A DNA stretch of 64,000 bases from assembly GCF_000196015.1 (NCBI RefSeq), contig NC_007973.1, positions 434,001 through 498,000 of the forward strand, in the 5' to 3' direction. Position numbers and translations under genes: made by a program. The stretch comes from Cupriavidus metallidurans CH34 (GTDB lineage: Bacteria; Pseudomonadota; Gammaproteobacteria; Burkholderiales; Burkholderiaceae). The notes below the pieces were generated by a model. It saw nothing but the letters and a program-made list of their open reading frames with translations. It searched no databases and had not been told where the DNA came from. Of the stretch, positions 17,396-26,770 are shown one piece after another. The first letter of the stretch is position 1, and every line of letters starts with the position of its first letter.

Positions 17396-18970
17396 TTAGT
17401 GGCGGAAGTGGCGCGTGCCGGTCAACACCATGGCGATGCCGCGCTCGTCGGCGGCGGCGATCACTTCATCGTCGCGCATCGAGCCGCCCGGCTGGATCAC
17501 GCAAGTCGCGCCAGCGTCGACCACCACGTCCAGACCATCGCGGAACGGGAAGAACGCGTCCGATGCCACGGCCGAACCCGCCAGCGTGAGGCCGGCGTTC
17601 TGGGCCTTGATGCTGGCGATGCGTGCCGAGTCCACGCGGCTCATCTGACCCGCGCCCACGCCCAGCGTCATGCCGTTGCCGCAGAACACGATGGCGTTCG
17701 ACTTGACGAACTTGGCCACGCGCCAGGCAAACATCAGATCGTCCATTTCCTTCGGCGTCGGATGACGGCGCGTCACCACGCGCAGTTCGGACGGCTGCAC
17801 GTTGCGCGCATCCGGGCCCTGCACCAGCAGGCCGCCGCCCACGCGCTTCAGGTCGTACTGATTCACGCCCTTGCCCAGCGGAATCTCCAGCAGACGCACG
17901 TTCTGCTTGGCGGCGAACACGTTGCGCGCGGCCGCGCTGAACGACGGGGCGATCAGCACTTCCACGAACTGCTTGGCCACGGCTTGCGCGGCGGCTTCAT
18001 CCAGTTCGACGTTGAAGGCAATGATGCCGCCGAAGGCCGAGGTCGAGTCGGTCTTGAAGGCCTTGTCGTAGGCTTCCAGCGCGTTCGCGCCAACCGCCAC
18101 GCCGCACGGATTGGCGTGCTTGATGATCACGCATGCGGCGCTGTTGGCGGCGTCGAACGACTTGACGCATTCCCACGCGGCGTCGGCATCGGCGATGTTG
18201 TTGTAGGACAGTTCCTTGCCCTGCAACTGCACGTAGTTGGCCAGCGCGCCGTCAAAGGCCTTGAGGTCGCGGTAGAACGCGGCCGACTGGTGCGGGTTTT
18301 CGCCGTAGCGCATTTCCTGGACCTTCTCGAAGGCCAGGTTCAGCGTCTGCGGGTAGGCGCTGCGGGCCTGGTGCGACTTGTCGGCGCCGAGGCTGGTCAG
18401 GTAGTTCGTGATTGCGCCGTCGTATTGGGCGGTGTGGGCGAACACCTTGGTAGCCAGCCGGAAGTTCGTGTCGTAGCCGACGCTGTTGCCATTGGCGCGC
18501 ATCTCGCCGAGTACCACCGCGTAATCGGCCGGATCGACGATCACGGTCACGTCGCGGTGATTCTTGGCCGCCGAGCGCAGCATGGTCGGGCCGCCGATGT
18601 CGATGTTCTCGATGGCGTCCGGCAGCGTGCAGTCATCCTTGGCCACGGTCTGCTGGAACGGGTACAGGTTCACCACCAGCAGGTCGATCGTCGGAATGTT
18701 GTGCTCGGCCAGGGCTGCCATGTGCTCCGGCAGGTCGCGACGGGCCAGAATGCCGCCGTGAACCTTCGGGTGCAGCGTCTTCACGCGGCCGTCGAGCATC
18801 TCGGGGAAGCCCGTGTAATCGGCCACCTCCGTGACAGGCAGGCCGGCCTCGGCCAGCAATTTGGCGGTACCGCCGGTGGAAAGCAGCGTGACGCCAAGCG
18901 CATTGAGTTCGCGCGCGAAGTCGACGATGCCGGTTTTGTCTGAAACGGAGAGAAGAGCTTGCTTGATCAT
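17396..18970 (-). CDS. purH: Bifunctional AICAR formyltransferase / IMP cyclohydrolase
   Basis: A 524-residue enzyme catalysing the last two steps of IMP synthesis. The N-terminal MGS-like cyclohydrolase domain (about 1-145) opens [23 protein letters not shown] and has [14 protein letters not shown]. The C-terminal transformylase domain has [24 protein letters not shown] with the catalytic Lys-His pair, and the end motif [24 protein letters not shown]. Length and motifs are standard. It starts 22 bp after fis ends, so it is likely read from the dusB-fis promoter as well as any of its own. Confidence 0.97.
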   Translation of the reverse strand: MIKQALLSVSDKTGIVDFARELNALGVTLLSTGGTAKLLAEAGLPVTEVADYTGFPEMLDGRVKTLHPKVHGGILARRDLPEHMAALAEHNIPTIDLLVVNLYPFQQTVAKDDCTLPDAIENIDIGGPTMLRSAAKNHRDVTVIVDPADYAVVLGEMRANGNSVGYDTNFRLATKVFAHTAQYDGAITNYLTSLGADKSHQARSAYPQTLNLAFEKVQEMRYGENPHQSAAFYRDLKAFDGALANYVQLQGKELSYNNIADADAAWECVKSFDAANSAACVIIKHANPCGVAVGANALEAYDKAFKTDSTSAFGGIIAFNVELDEAAAQAVAKQFVEVLIAPSFSAAARNVFAAKQNVRLLEIPLGKGVNQYDLKRVGGGLLVQGPDARNVQPSELRVVTRRHPTPKEMDDLMFAWRVAKFVKSNAIVFCGNGMTLGVGAGQMSRVDSARIASIKAQNAGLTLAGSAVASDAFFPFRDGLDVVVDAGATCVIQPGGSMRDDEVIAAADERGIAMVLTGTRHFRH

Positions 18971-18992
18971 GGCTGTGGGGAACGCGTCAAAT

Positions 18993-19226
18993 TCAAAGTA
19001 AACCGTGTTGCTGCAGCTTCTTGCGAAGGGTGTTGCGGTTGATGCCGAGATACGCGGCTGCCAGTGACTGGTTGCGCTCGGCGCGCGTCATCACGGCTTC
19101 CAGCAGGGGCCGCTCGACGGCCTCCAGCACCATGTTGTACATGTTGGACGGCACTTCGCCGTCCAGATCGCGAAAGTAAGTATCCAGGCTGTCCCGGATG
19201 CATTGGTCGATAGCGTTGCGGCTCAT
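18993..19226 (-). CDS. fis: Fis-family DNA-binding protein
   Basis: A 77-residue small Fis: the C-terminal helix-turn-helix is [22 protein letters not shown] (residues about 52-73), nearly the E. coli Fis pattern. The N-terminal beta-hairpin arm is shortened relative to the 98-residue enterobacterial protein, as usual in beta-proteobacteria. Fis bends DNA and activates growth-related promoters. Its ATG overlaps the dusB stop by 4 bp (ATGA), so it is translationally coupled, the classic dusB-fis arrangement. Confidence 0.95.
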   Translation of the reverse strand: MSRNAIDQCIRDSLDTYFRDLDGEVPSNMYNMVLEAVERPLLEAVMTRAERNQSLAAAYLGINRNTLRKKLQQHGLL

Positions 19227-20287
19227 GCGGCAAGCAATTCCCGTTTCTTGTTGTTGTCGAGCGCGTCGTCGTCCGGCGCGGCATTCTCGTCGACATAGAC
19301 CAGGCGGTCGGAAATTGCAGCCTGTTCGTCGAAGAATGCGTTGACGGCCGCGAGTTGCGCGTCGGTGGATTCCAGTGTGTTCATGCGATGCCGGAACAGG
19401 TTCGCGCCCTTGAGGCCGCGCGTGTACCAGGCAATATGCTTGCGGGCGGTGCGCACTCCGGTGAACTCGCCGTAGAACGCGTAGTGGTCCGCCAGGTGAT
19501 GGTTCATGATCGCGCGGATCTCGGCCACTTCTGGCGAGGGCAGCAGCTCGCCCGTCTTCAGGTAGTGCTCGATCTCGCGGAACAGCCAGGGGCGGCCCTG
19601 CGCGGCCCGGCCGATCATGATCGCGTCGGCGCCGGTCACGGCCAGCACATGTCGGGCCTTCTGCGGCGTGGTGATGTCGCCGTTGGCTACCACGGGGATG
19701 CGGATCGACGACTTGACGGCGGCAATCGTCTCGTACTCGGCTTCGCCATGATAGAGATCGGCGCGCGTGCGGCCGTGGATCGTCAGCATGCTGATGCCGG
19801 CGTCTTCCACCATGCGCGCCACGCGCAGCGCATTCTTGTGCTCGCGGTCCCAGCCGGTGCGGATCTTCAGCGTGACGGGCACGCGGTCGCCCACGGCGGC
19901 CACCACGGCTTCGACGATGCGCACGACCAGCGGCTCGTTCTGCAGCAGCGCCGAACCGGCGGCCACGTTGCAGACCTTCTTGGCCGGGCAGCCCATGTTG
20001 ATGTCGATGATCTGGGCGCCGCGGTCCACGTTGTAGCGGGCCGCCTCGGCCATCATCGACGGCTCCGCGCCTGCGATCTGCACCGAGATCGGTTCCACCT
20101 CGCCGGCGTGGTTGGCGCGGCGCATGGTCTTTTCGCTTTTCCAGAGCTGGGCGTTCGACGCAACCATCTCGGACACCGCGTAGCCCGCGCCAAGCTGCTT
20201 GCAGAGCTGGCGGAAGGGCCGGTCGGTCACCCCGGCCATGGGGGCGACGAACAGGTTGTTGCGAAGTTGGTGCGGACCGATCTGCAC
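19223..20287 (-). CDS. dusB: tRNA-dihydrouridine synthase B
   Basis: A 354-residue FMN enzyme reducing U17 in tRNA. Motifs include FVAPMAGVTDRPFRQLCKQLG at the N-terminus, DINMGCPAKKV with the catalytic Cys, and the FMN-binding stretches VTLKIRTGW, IHGRTRADLY and VVANGDI. A GTG start at 20287 gives the usual start VQIGPHQLRNN; a TTG at 20368 would add 27 residues with no family similarity, so the true start is uncertain. It heads the dusB-fis operon. Confidence 0.93.
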   Translation of the reverse strand: MQIGPHQLRNNLFVAPMAGVTDRPFRQLCKQLGAGYAVSEMVASNAQLWKSEKTMRRANHAGEVEPISVQIAGAEPSMMAEAARYNVDRGAQIIDINMGCPAKKVCNVAAGSALLQNEPLVVRIVEAVVAAVGDRVPVTLKIRTGWDREHKNALRVARMVEDAGISMLTIHGRTRADLYHGEAEYETIAAVKSSIRIPVVANGDITTPQKARHVLAVTGADAIMIGRAAQGRPWLFREIEHYLKTGELLPSPEVAEIRAIMNHHLADHYAFYGEFTGVRTARKHIAWYTRGLKGANLFRHRMNTLESTDAQLAAVNAFFDEQAAISDRLVYVDENAAPDDDALDNNKKRELLAA

Positions 20288-20443
20288 GATGGAACGGTGT
20301 TGGGTGCGTTCAGGCGAAGCTGGCGATATGCAAAAACATGCCCCTGCCAAGCCTTGGGGCCGGCGCAAGTCGGGTCATGTGCGAGGGCGGGATTTTACCG
20401 CCAATCCGGTACGGTTGCTCAAGAAATGAGCAAATATCATGAA

Positions 20444-20467
20444 GACGGCCCCGTAAGGGGGCCGTCG
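20444..20467. terminator. Hairpin between ubiH and dusB
   Basis: GACGGCCCC pairs with GGGGCCGTC around a GTAAG loop, 24 bp past the ubiH stop. There is no long T-run on either side, so it may be a weak terminator or only a stabilising hairpin. Confidence 0.5.
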
Positions 20468-20490
20468 GGGAACTGCCTGGCAAATATCGA

Positions 20491-21744
20491 CTAGCCGCGT
20501 GCGCCGTACATCATTTGCCGCGCCAGCGCGTGCTTGAGCGGCGCCACGCAGGCCAGTGCTGCGAGCGACGCGCCGCGTGCGTGGGCCGCCATCGGGCCGC
20601 CCACGGCGAACACACGCGGCAGCAGGTCGGTGATGCCGATTGTCATCGCGCGGTCGACCCGGTGCCGGCTCGCGAACGCCTCCAGCGCTTGTGGTGTGCA
20701 GCCTGCGCGCAGCGAATCGGCCAGCGCGAACGCGTCGCGAAGGCCCAGGTTCAGCCCCTGTCCGGCTACCGGATGTAGCGTCTGCGCGGCATTGCCGACC
20801 GCGGCAACGCGCCCGTCGACCGTGACCGGCGCGGCATTGAGCCCGAGCGGGAATGCGTGGCGCTTGCCAACCAGCGTGAACTGCCCCATTCGCGTACCGA
20901 ACGCCTGGCCCAGTTCATATGCGAACTCGTCCTCGGTGAGCGCGAGCCGGCGCATGGCCTGCTCGGGCGGGCAGCACCAGACCAGCGCGTAGCCCTGCAC
21001 GCCATGTTCCTCATGTGGCAGCAGCGCCAGCGGCCCTTCCTCGGTAAAGCGTTCCCACGCCCAGCCGGGCTGCGGTTGCGTGCACGTCACATGGCCGATG
21101 ATCGCGGTCTGTTGATAGTCGCGCCGCCGCACGGCCTCGGTGCCATGCGACAGGCGCTGGATTTGCTGGTGGAACAGGCCGCCTTCGGCCTGCACAGCGA
21201 TGCGGGCCGCAAACGCAACCGGTAATCCCTCGTGCTCTGCGTGCGAGGTGCCGGTCAGCCGGACCAGGGCGGCGTCGCTCCGGTCGCTCCGGTCGCCCTG
21301 GTCGATGTTGTCGATACGCGTCTCGAAGGCGCGTTCAAGCCGGCCCGGGGCGGCGTCGGCGGCGCGGGCGAGCGCGCGTTCGAGGGTCTGGCAAAGGTCG
21401 CCATACCTGACCACATAGCCCAGCGCGGGCACGCCATAGTCATCGCCATGGAGCTTCACATGGCCGAAGCGGCCGCGCTGCGATACATGGATATGCTCGA
21501 TCGCCTGCGCCGGCACCGGCCATGCGCCGATCTGCTCGAGCAACTGGCGGCTGCCGTGCGACAGGGCAATGGCGCGCGGGTCACGCGCGGCGCGCGCCGG
21601 CGTGGCCGCGTCGATCAGCGTGATGCGCCACGAGGTGGTGCGTAGCAACTGCGCCGCCAGCGCCAGGCCGACCGGCCCGCCGCCGACAATGGCGATGTCG
21701 CGCGGCTCAACCGCGAGCGCGTCAGTGCTGGCTGGCAGCGTCAT
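20491..21744 (-). CDS. ubiH: UbiH/UbiF-family FAD-dependent hydroxylase
   Basis: A 417-residue flavoprotein of the ubiquinone-hydroxylase family. FAD motifs: IVGGGPVGLALAAQL (Rossmann GxGxxG) at about residue 20, and RVAAVGNAAQTLHPVAGQGLNLGLRDA (part of the GD motif that holds ribityl). UbiH hydroxylates C6 of the ubiquinone ring; UbiF, UbiI and UbiH are hard to separate by sequence, so the exact position is uncertain. The context (pepP and an intervening gene, pepP-ubiH as in E. coli) favours UbiH. It overlaps the upstream gene by 23 bp. Confidence 0.88.
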   Translation of the reverse strand: MTLPASTDALAVEPRDIAIVGGGPVGLALAAQLLRTTSWRITLIDAATPARAARDPRAIALSHGSRQLLEQIGAWPVPAQAIEHIHVSQRGRFGHVKLHGDDYGVPALGYVVRYGDLCQTLERALARAADAAPGRLERAFETRIDNIDQGDRSDRSDAALVRLTGTSHAEHEGLPVAFAARIAVQAEGGLFHQQIQRLSHGTEAVRRRDYQQTAIIGHVTCTQPQPGWAWERFTEEGPLALLPHEEHGVQGYALVWCCPPEQAMRRLALTEDEFAYELGQAFGTRMGQFTLVGKRHAFPLGLNAAPVTVDGRVAAVGNAAQTLHPVAGQGLNLGLRDAFALADSLRAGCTPQALEAFASRHRVDRAMTIGITDLLPRVFAVGGPMAAHARGASLAALACVAPLKHALARQMMYGARG

Positions 21745-22186
21745 GGCTGGCTTCCTCGTCCTTGCGCGCTTGGGCTTCGGCTTCGGATCGCTTCCACAGA
21801 TTCGCGTCGGTGCGTGACTTGCCAGAGGTGGCGTCGCGCATCGCGTTGTCGAGTTTCTGCTGATGGAAGCCGGGCAGCTCCTGCAGGCGTCGCACCAGCG
21901 CCTCGTGGTTGGCCGCGGTCATCGGCACCACGCAGCCTTGCTGACTTGCGGCGTCGCCGGCCAGGATCAGCCATGCCGTACCAGCCCACGGCGCGCGGTC
22001 GGACACGCGCACCACGACTTTCTCCAGCGCGTCCCAGGCCAGTTCTTCGCGCTGGCCGTCGGGGCGGTGCACCACGACGCGGTCGTCATAAATATTGATC
22101 ACGAATGGTTCGTTCGGATCGACTGCTCGTGTCGTGTGGGTCTTCGTGACGCCGGTTCCGAACAGTTTGCTCAACAATGCCTTCAT
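21722..22186 (-). CDS. Conserved small protein of unknown function, between pepP and ubiH
   Basis: A 154-residue protein starting MKALLSKLFGTG. The start at 22186 overlaps the pepP stop (22183) by 4 bp and so is preferred over a longer upstream reading. It has a compact beta-rich core at about 25-95 (FVINIYDDRVVVHRPDGQ, ELAWDALEKVVVRVSD) and a charged C-terminal tail rich in Lys, Glu and Ala. No signal peptide or membrane helix is seen. The body looks PH-like in pattern (short strands, one helix around LVRRLQELPGF), which is a guess. It sits in a coupled pepP-unknown-ubiH operon. Confidence 0.75.
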   Translation of the reverse strand: MKALLSKLFGTGVTKTHTTRAVDPNEPFVINIYDDRVVVHRPDGQREELAWDALEKVVVRVSDRAPWAGTAWLILAGDAASQQGCVVPMTAANHEALVRRLQELPGFHQQKLDNAMRDATSGKSRTDANLWKRSEAEAQARKDEEASHDAASQH

Positions 22187-23580
22187 CGCGACATGCCTCC
22201 GTTGTCGCGCATCAGTGCCTCGATCTCGTCGGCCTTCACAGGCACGCCGCGCGTGATCAGTTCGCAATCTCCCGAAGTCACCACGGCGTCGTCCTCGATG
22301 CGGATGCCGATGTGCCAGTAGCGTTCGGGTACGTCTTCGGCCGGGCGCACGTAGATGCCCGGCTCGATGGTTACCACCATGCCCGCCTCAAGCGGACGCC
22401 ATGCCCGCTCGCCCTCGTGGCCTGCCGGCAGCGGGCCGGGCACGCGGTATTCACCCACGTCGTGCACGTCCATGCCGAGCCAGTGGCCCGTGCGGTGCAT
22501 GTAGAAGCGGCGATAGCTGCCGCTGGCCAGCACGTCGTCGAGCGTGCCTTCCTTGTTGCGGTCGAGCAGGCCGGTGTCCAGCATGCCTTGCGCCAGCACA
22601 CGCACCGCCGCGTCGTGCGGGACGTTGTATGGCACGCCCGCGCGTGTCTCGGCGATGGCGGCGTCCTGCGCGGCCTGCACGAGGTCATAGAGCTCGCGCT
22701 GCGCCGGCGTGAATCGGCCGTTGACCGGGAATGTGCGCGTAATGTCCGACGCGTAGCCGTCGAGTTCGCAACCCGCGTCGATCAGGCACAGGTCGCCGTC
22801 GCGCAGTTCGGCCGGACCAGCCCGGTAGTGCAGCACGCAAGCGTTGGGGCCCGTGGCGACGATCGAGTTGTAGGCCACGCTCTGGGCGCCGTGGCGGCGG
22901 AATTCGTAGAGCAGTTCGGCTTCGAGGTGGTACTCGCGCAAGCCGTGGCGCGACGTGCGCATCGCACGAACATGCGCCTGGGCCGAGATCTCGGCGGCAC
23001 GGCGCATCGTGACCAGTTCGCCCGCATCCTTGAACAGGCGCATCTCGTCGAGTAGTGCGCGAACGTCGAGCGCGGCCGACGGGGAGGACACCCCGGCGCG
23101 GCCCTGCATCCGTACCGCGTCCAGCCAGCCACGCACGCGGGCGTCGAAGTCTGCGGTGGCGGCCAGCGGGTAGGCCAGCGTGGCGCGATTGGCCAGCATC
23201 GGCGGCAGCAGCTTGTCGATGTCTTCGACCGAATGCGCCTCGTCGAAGCCGAACATCGCGCGCGCGCCTTCTGGGCCATAGCGGAAGCCATCCCAGATCT
23301 CGCGTTCTTCGTGCTTGGGTCGGCAGAACAGGATGCTGCTGTTGGTGTCGTCGCCCGGGCCGCCCGCCACCAGCACGAGCACTGCTTCTGGCTCGGTGAA
23401 TCCGGTCAGGTAATAGAAATAGCTGTCGTGCCGGTACGGATAGTCGCTGTCGCGATTGCGCATGGCCTCCGGCGCGGTTGGCACGATGGCCACGCCGCCG
23501 CCGTTGGCGCGCAGATGTTTCAGCACACGGGCGCGGCGATCGCTGCACGCGCCGAGGAGGGCGGAGTCGGGTGCGGACAT
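22183..23580 (-). CDS. pepP: Xaa-Pro aminopeptidase (PepP type)
   Basis: A 465-residue M24B metallopeptidase removing N-terminal residues before proline. The AMP_N domain covers about 1-140 (NRDSDYPYRHDSYFYYLTGF is diagnostic). Dinuclear Mn ligands are visible: two Asps in CLIDAGCELDGYASDITRTF, His in HRTGHWLGMDVHDVGEY, Glu in VTIEPGIYV and Glu in IGIRIEDDAVV. The start at 23580 matches the family; an in-frame extension to 23664 has no similarity. It is first in the pepP-unknown-ubiH operon. Confidence 0.94.
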   Translation of the reverse strand: MSAPDSALLGACSDRRARVLKHLRANGGGVAIVPTAPEAMRNRDSDYPYRHDSYFYYLTGFTEPEAVLVLVAGGPGDDTNSSILFCRPKHEEREIWDGFRYGPEGARAMFGFDEAHSVEDIDKLLPPMLANRATLAYPLAATADFDARVRGWLDAVRMQGRAGVSSPSAALDVRALLDEMRLFKDAGELVTMRRAAEISAQAHVRAMRTSRHGLREYHLEAELLYEFRRHGAQSVAYNSIVATGPNACVLHYRAGPAELRDGDLCLIDAGCELDGYASDITRTFPVNGRFTPAQRELYDLVQAAQDAAIAETRAGVPYNVPHDAAVRVLAQGMLDTGLLDRNKEGTLDDVLASGSYRRFYMHRTGHWLGMDVHDVGEYRVPGPLPAGHEGERAWRPLEAGMVVTIEPGIYVRPAEDVPERYWHIGIRIEDDAVVTSGDCELITRGVPVKADEIEALMRDNGGMSR

Positions 23581-23708
23581 GGATGAAAGACGGTGAGGGG
23601 AATGCCCCGATTCTAAACCCGTCGGCGGGGAAAGCGGGCCGCGCGTGCGCACGATGCGGCGCAAAAGTGGGCGCGTCCGGGGCTTTGGTAACGTTCGGGA
23701 ACGCGCCG

Positions 23709-24416
23709 CTATGCCCGCAGCGAGCGATCAAGCGCCGCCAGTTGCGCAGGAGTGCCAACGTTTTCCCAGCGGCCGTCGAAGCGCTCGCCCGTGGCCAGGC
23801 CTGCGGCGATGGACTCCCGATAGTAGGGCGACATCGCCACCTTCGCTCCGCGTTCGATTTCGCGGAACAGGCGGGTGTCGTACAGGCCGATATTGCCGAA
23901 CGTCAGCGCGTGGGCGTCGGCGCTGGGCATCCGCAGCAGCCCGGCCGTATCCAGCACGAAATCGCCGCGCGGATGGAAGGGCGGGTTCGGCACCATCACC
24001 AGATGCATGTGCGGTCGCGGGGCCATGGCCATGGCGCGGGCGCGTGGCAACAGGGTGCGGTAGTCGAAGTCGCAGAAGATGTCGCCCGATACGGCCAGGA
24101 ACACGTCGTCGGCGTCGGTCTTGCCGGTCAGCAGGGGCAGCGCGTGGGCGATGCCGCCGGCCGTTTCCAGCGCCGTGCCTTCGGCCGACCAATGGATGCG
24201 CGCGCCGAATTGCGAGCCATCGCCCAGTGCCGACTCGAGCTGCTCGCCGAGCCAGGCGTGATTGATGACGATATCGGTGAGGCCAGCGCGCACCAGCGCC
24301 TCGACCTGCCACACGATCAGCGGCTTGCCCCCCACGGCCAGCAACGGCTTTGGGCAGGCATCGGTCAACGGTCGCATACGATCGCCGCGGCCGGCGGCGA
24401 AGATCATCGCTTTCAA
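23709..24416 (-). CDS. murU: N-acetylmuramate-1-phosphate uridylyltransferase (MurU-like)
   Basis: A 235-residue nucleotidyltransferase. The nucleotide-binding motif MIFAAGRGDRMRPLTDACPK is near the start, with LLAVGGKPLIVWQVEAL and the metal-binding SGDIFCDFD. A TTG at 24416 gives the conserved (M)KAMIFAAG start; ATG 24407 is the alternative. MurU makes UDP-MurNAc from MurNAc-1-P, completing the recycling route that starts with AmgK, whose gene lies 1.1 kb upstream on the same strand. Closely related enzymes make GDP-mannose or heptose precursors, but the partner AmgK supports MurU. It overlaps azlD by 4 bp. Confidence 0.88.
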   Translation of the reverse strand: MKAMIFAAGRGDRMRPLTDACPKPLLAVGGKPLIVWQVEALVRAGLTDIVINHAWLGEQLESALGDGSQFGARIHWSAEGTALETAGGIAHALPLLTGKTDADDVFLAVSGDIFCDFDYRTLLPRARAMAMAPRPHMHLVMVPNPPFHPRGDFVLDTAGLLRMPSADAHALTFGNIGLYDTRLFREIERGAKVAMSPYYRESIAAGLATGERFDGRWENVGTPAQLAALDRSLRA

Positions 24417-24736
24417 ATCAGGGCCTCCAGGGCAATCAGGGCGGCCATGCCTCCGGCGATGGTCCAGCCAACGCTGCGCGTGCGCGCGGCGATGACGATG
24501 GCCACCACGCCGGCGATCAGGCGTGCATTGTGCGGGCTGACGAACACGGCGCCGTCGCGCATCAGCAGGTCCGGCGCGATCAGGGCCGACAGCATGGCCG
24601 CCGGCACGAACTGCAGCGCCGTGCGAAACCATGCCGGAAGGCGCACGCGGCCCTCGACGGCGATGAATGACAGCCGGATCAGGAACGTGGCCAGTCCCGC
24701 GCCGATGAATACCCACAGCAGGGTCATCTGGCTCAT
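24413..24736 (-). CDS. azlD: AzlD-family membrane protein
   Basis: A 107-residue protein with about four hydrophobic segments (LLWVFIGAGLATFLIRL, VPAAMLSALIAPDLL, ARLIAGVVAIVIAA, IAGGMAALIALEAL), matching AzlD, the small partner of AzlC. Together they export branched-chain amino acids or analogues. The start at 24736 overlaps the azlC stop by 4 bp, so the two are coupled. Substrate specificity cannot be inferred. Confidence 0.88.
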   Translation of the reverse strand: MSQMTLLWVFIGAGLATFLIRLSFIAVEGRVRLPAWFRTALQFVPAAMLSALIAPDLLMRDGAVFVSPHNARLIAGVVAIVIAARTRSVGWTIAGGMAALIALEALI

Positions 24737-25530
24737 GCTGCGTGCTCCTTGCCATCGGTGCGGCCCGATGCGTCCGACGAGCGCCGCCCGGTACCGTCCC
24801 GGTCGCGCCCGCGCAGCAACATGCCTGCGGCAATGCCGCCCAGCGCCGCCACCATGATGCCGAGCTTGTGCGGCATGGCGAAGCACGCTACGGCCAGTAC
24901 CGAGGCCACCAGCGCAGCGGCGGTCTGCGAGCGGTGCTTCAGGTTCGGGACGATGATCCCGATGAAGGTCAGCGGCAGGAAGAAATCGAGCGGCCAGTCA
25001 CGCGGCACCTGCGCGCCAACCAGCACGCCGGCCAGCGTGGAGACCTGCCAGCTCGCCCAGAGCGCAAAGCCCGCGCCAAAGTAGAACCAGTGCCGGTAGC
25101 GCGCGCGGGGGCCGGTGTCTCCCAGACGGCGGGTCATGGCCGCGAACGCCTCGTCGGTCAGCAGATAGGCAATCAGCGCCTTCCAGCGGCGTGGCAGCGG
25201 CGCCAGGGATGCGGCAATCGTCGCGGAATAGAGCGCGTGTCGCAGATTGACCATCGCCACCGTGAACGCAACCACCAGCGCCGGCGTGCCGGCTGCCCAG
25301 AGTTGCGTCAGGATCATCTGCGATGCCCCGCCGAAGACGATCGCGCTCATCGCGCAGGCCAGCCAGGCCGGCATGCCGGCATTGACTGCCAGCACGCCGT
25401 AGATCAGGCCGAACGGCATCACGCCGAGCAGCATCGGCGCCAGCGCGCGGGCGCCAGCCCACCACTCGCCGCTGCGGGTGATGGCCTCGGGGGCCAGGGG
25501 GGTGTCAGGGGTGTCGGACGGGACCTCCAC
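24733..25530 (-). CDS. azlC: AzlC-family branched-chain amino acid permease
   Basis: A 265-residue integral membrane protein with about six to seven helices and the AzlC signature ALAPMLLGVMPFGLIYGVLAV near the N-terminus plus FGGASQMILTQLWAAG and AMVNLRHALYSATIA. The last 25 residues are hydrophilic. AzlCD pairs export branched-chain amino acids; some members are involved in azaleucine resistance. It lies between amgK (11 bp upstream) and azlD (overlapping). Confidence 0.9.
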   Translation of the reverse strand: MEVPSDTPDTPLAPEAITRSGEWWAGARALAPMLLGVMPFGLIYGVLAVNAGMPAWLACAMSAIVFGGASQMILTQLWAAGTPALVVAFTVAMVNLRHALYSATIAASLAPLPRRWKALIAYLLTDEAFAAMTRRLGDTGPRARYRHWFYFGAGFALWASWQVSTLAGVLVGAQVPRDWPLDFFLPLTFIGIIVPNLKHRSQTAAALVASVLAVACFAMPHKLGIMVAALGGIAAGMLLRGRDRDGTGRRSSDASGRTDGKEHAA

Positions 25531-25541
25531 GTTGCATCCGC

Positions 25542-26588
25542 CTAGAACGTGAAGCCGGTGGGCCGCTCGGTGCCTTCGATCGCATCGAGCAGGCGCACGA
25601 GCTTGCGCATCTCGCTATACCGGCCTGCCACGTTGCGGGTGTATCGGAGCACGAGCGGCAGGTTGGCCAGATAGCCGTCCTTGCCGTCACGGTGATACAG
25701 GCGCGCGAAGATGCCGAGCACCTTGAGGTGACGTTGCAGGCCCATCCATTCGAAGTCGCGATAGAACTCGCCGAAATCGGCCGCCACGGGCAGCCCGGTC
25801 TTGCGGGCGCGTTCCCAGTAGCGGATCAGCCAGTCGAGCTGCTGCTCTTCTTCCCATTCGATATAAGCGTCGCGCCAGAGCGACACGGCGTCGTAGGTGA
25901 TCGGGCCGATCACCGCATCCTGGAAGTCCAGGACACCGGGGTTGCCGGCTTCGGGCAGCACCATCAGGTTGCGCGAATGGTAGTCGCGATGCACGTAGAC
26001 CTGCGGCTGCGCCAGGTTGTTGGTCAGGATGGTCTCGAACACCTCACGCAGGTCGGCCTGCTGACGGTCGTCGAGCGTCACGCCGAGGTGCTTGGCGATG
26101 TACCACTGCGGGAACAGGTCCAGTTCGCGCTGCAGCAGCGCGCGGTCGTACGCCGGCAGTTCGCCTGGGCGGGTGGCGGCCTGGATCTTGACCAGCGCGG
26201 CGGCCGCATCGGTATAGAGATTGTGCGCCGAGGTGTCGTCCAGGCGCGACAGGTACGTCTGGCTACCCAGATCGGCCAGCAGCAGGAACCCCTGATCGAG
26301 ATCCTGGGCCAGCACCGTGGGCACCGTCACGCCGGCATCGCCGAACAGCTTTGCCACATGGATGAACGGGCGGCAATCCTCATGCGAGGGTGGCGCGTCC
26401 ATCACGATCGCGGTGGGGTGTGCAGGGTGGCCGGTCCGCACGCGGAAGTAGCGGCGAAAGCTCGCGTCGGCCGACGCGGGGGCGCAGGAATCCGGGTCGA
26501 TCGACCATGCCGCACCGAGTCTGGCTACCCACGTTTTGAGTTGTTCGATGCGCGGGTCCTGGCCCGGGGCGTGAAGAAGTGCAGACAT
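25542..26588 (-). CDS. amgK: N-acetylmuramate/N-acetylglucosamine kinase (AmgK-like)
   Basis: A 348-residue kinase of the aminoglycoside-phosphotransferase fold. AmgK phosphorylates MurNAc at C1, bypassing the MurNAc-6-P route, and the pathway bypasses fosfomycin-blocked de novo synthesis. Seen: SADASFRRYFRV (nucleotide-binding loop), the catalytic HRDYHSRNLMV, and the Mg-binding VLDFQDAVIGP, a sequence pattern typical of AmgK. The start at 26588 matches the family; it is divergent from lptD, 182 bp apart. The order amgK-azlC-azlD-murU is unusual since amgK and murU are usually adjacent. Confidence 0.9.
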   Translation of the reverse strand: MSALLHAPGQDPRIEQLKTWVARLGAAWSIDPDSCAPASADASFRRYFRVRTGHPAHPTAIVMDAPPSHEDCRPFIHVAKLFGDAGVTVPTVLAQDLDQGFLLLADLGSQTYLSRLDDTSAHNLYTDAAAALVKIQAATRPGELPAYDRALLQRELDLFPQWYIAKHLGVTLDDRQQADLREVFETILTNNLAQPQVYVHRDYHSRNLMVLPEAGNPGVLDFQDAVIGPITYDAVSLWRDAYIEWEEEQQLDWLIRYWERARKTGLPVAADFGEFYRDFEWMGLQRHLKVLGIFARLYHRDGKDGYLANLPLVLRYTRNVAGRYSEMRKLVRLLDAIEGTERPTGFTF

Positions 26589-26590
26589 GC

Positions 26591-26621
26591 CTGAAAGGGA
26601 GAATACGATGCCCCGTATAAT
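26591..26621 (+). promoter_or_regulatory. Candidate lptD promoter
   Basis: A perfect TATAAT at 26616-26621 with a weak -35 (TGAAAG, 26592-26597) 18 bp upstream, within the divergent amgK-lptD gap. The long leader to 26771 contains a GC-rich stretch but no clear regulator site. Start codon and -10 are visible; use of this promoter is inferred. Confidence 0.45.
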
Positions 26622-26770
26622 ACCCGACCAGACCCGGGCGCCGGGTGGCCTCCGGGAGGGGCCTTTGTCGCCCCGCAGCCCGCTCTGGCAATGGGCTGGC
26701 GTTGAAGCAGGGGCAAACTTTGCAGCCCCTTCGAAGCGCCGGCCCGCCGAGCTGACCGACCACCGTTTGC

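Noticed and set aside
16688..18943. Very long open frame antisense to ruvC and purH (about 750 codons); similar ones antisense to glyS and lptD.
   Set aside because: High GC makes long antisense frames by chance. The opposite strands hold clear known enzymes, and these frames show no recognisable domain and are rich in His, Arg and Gly.
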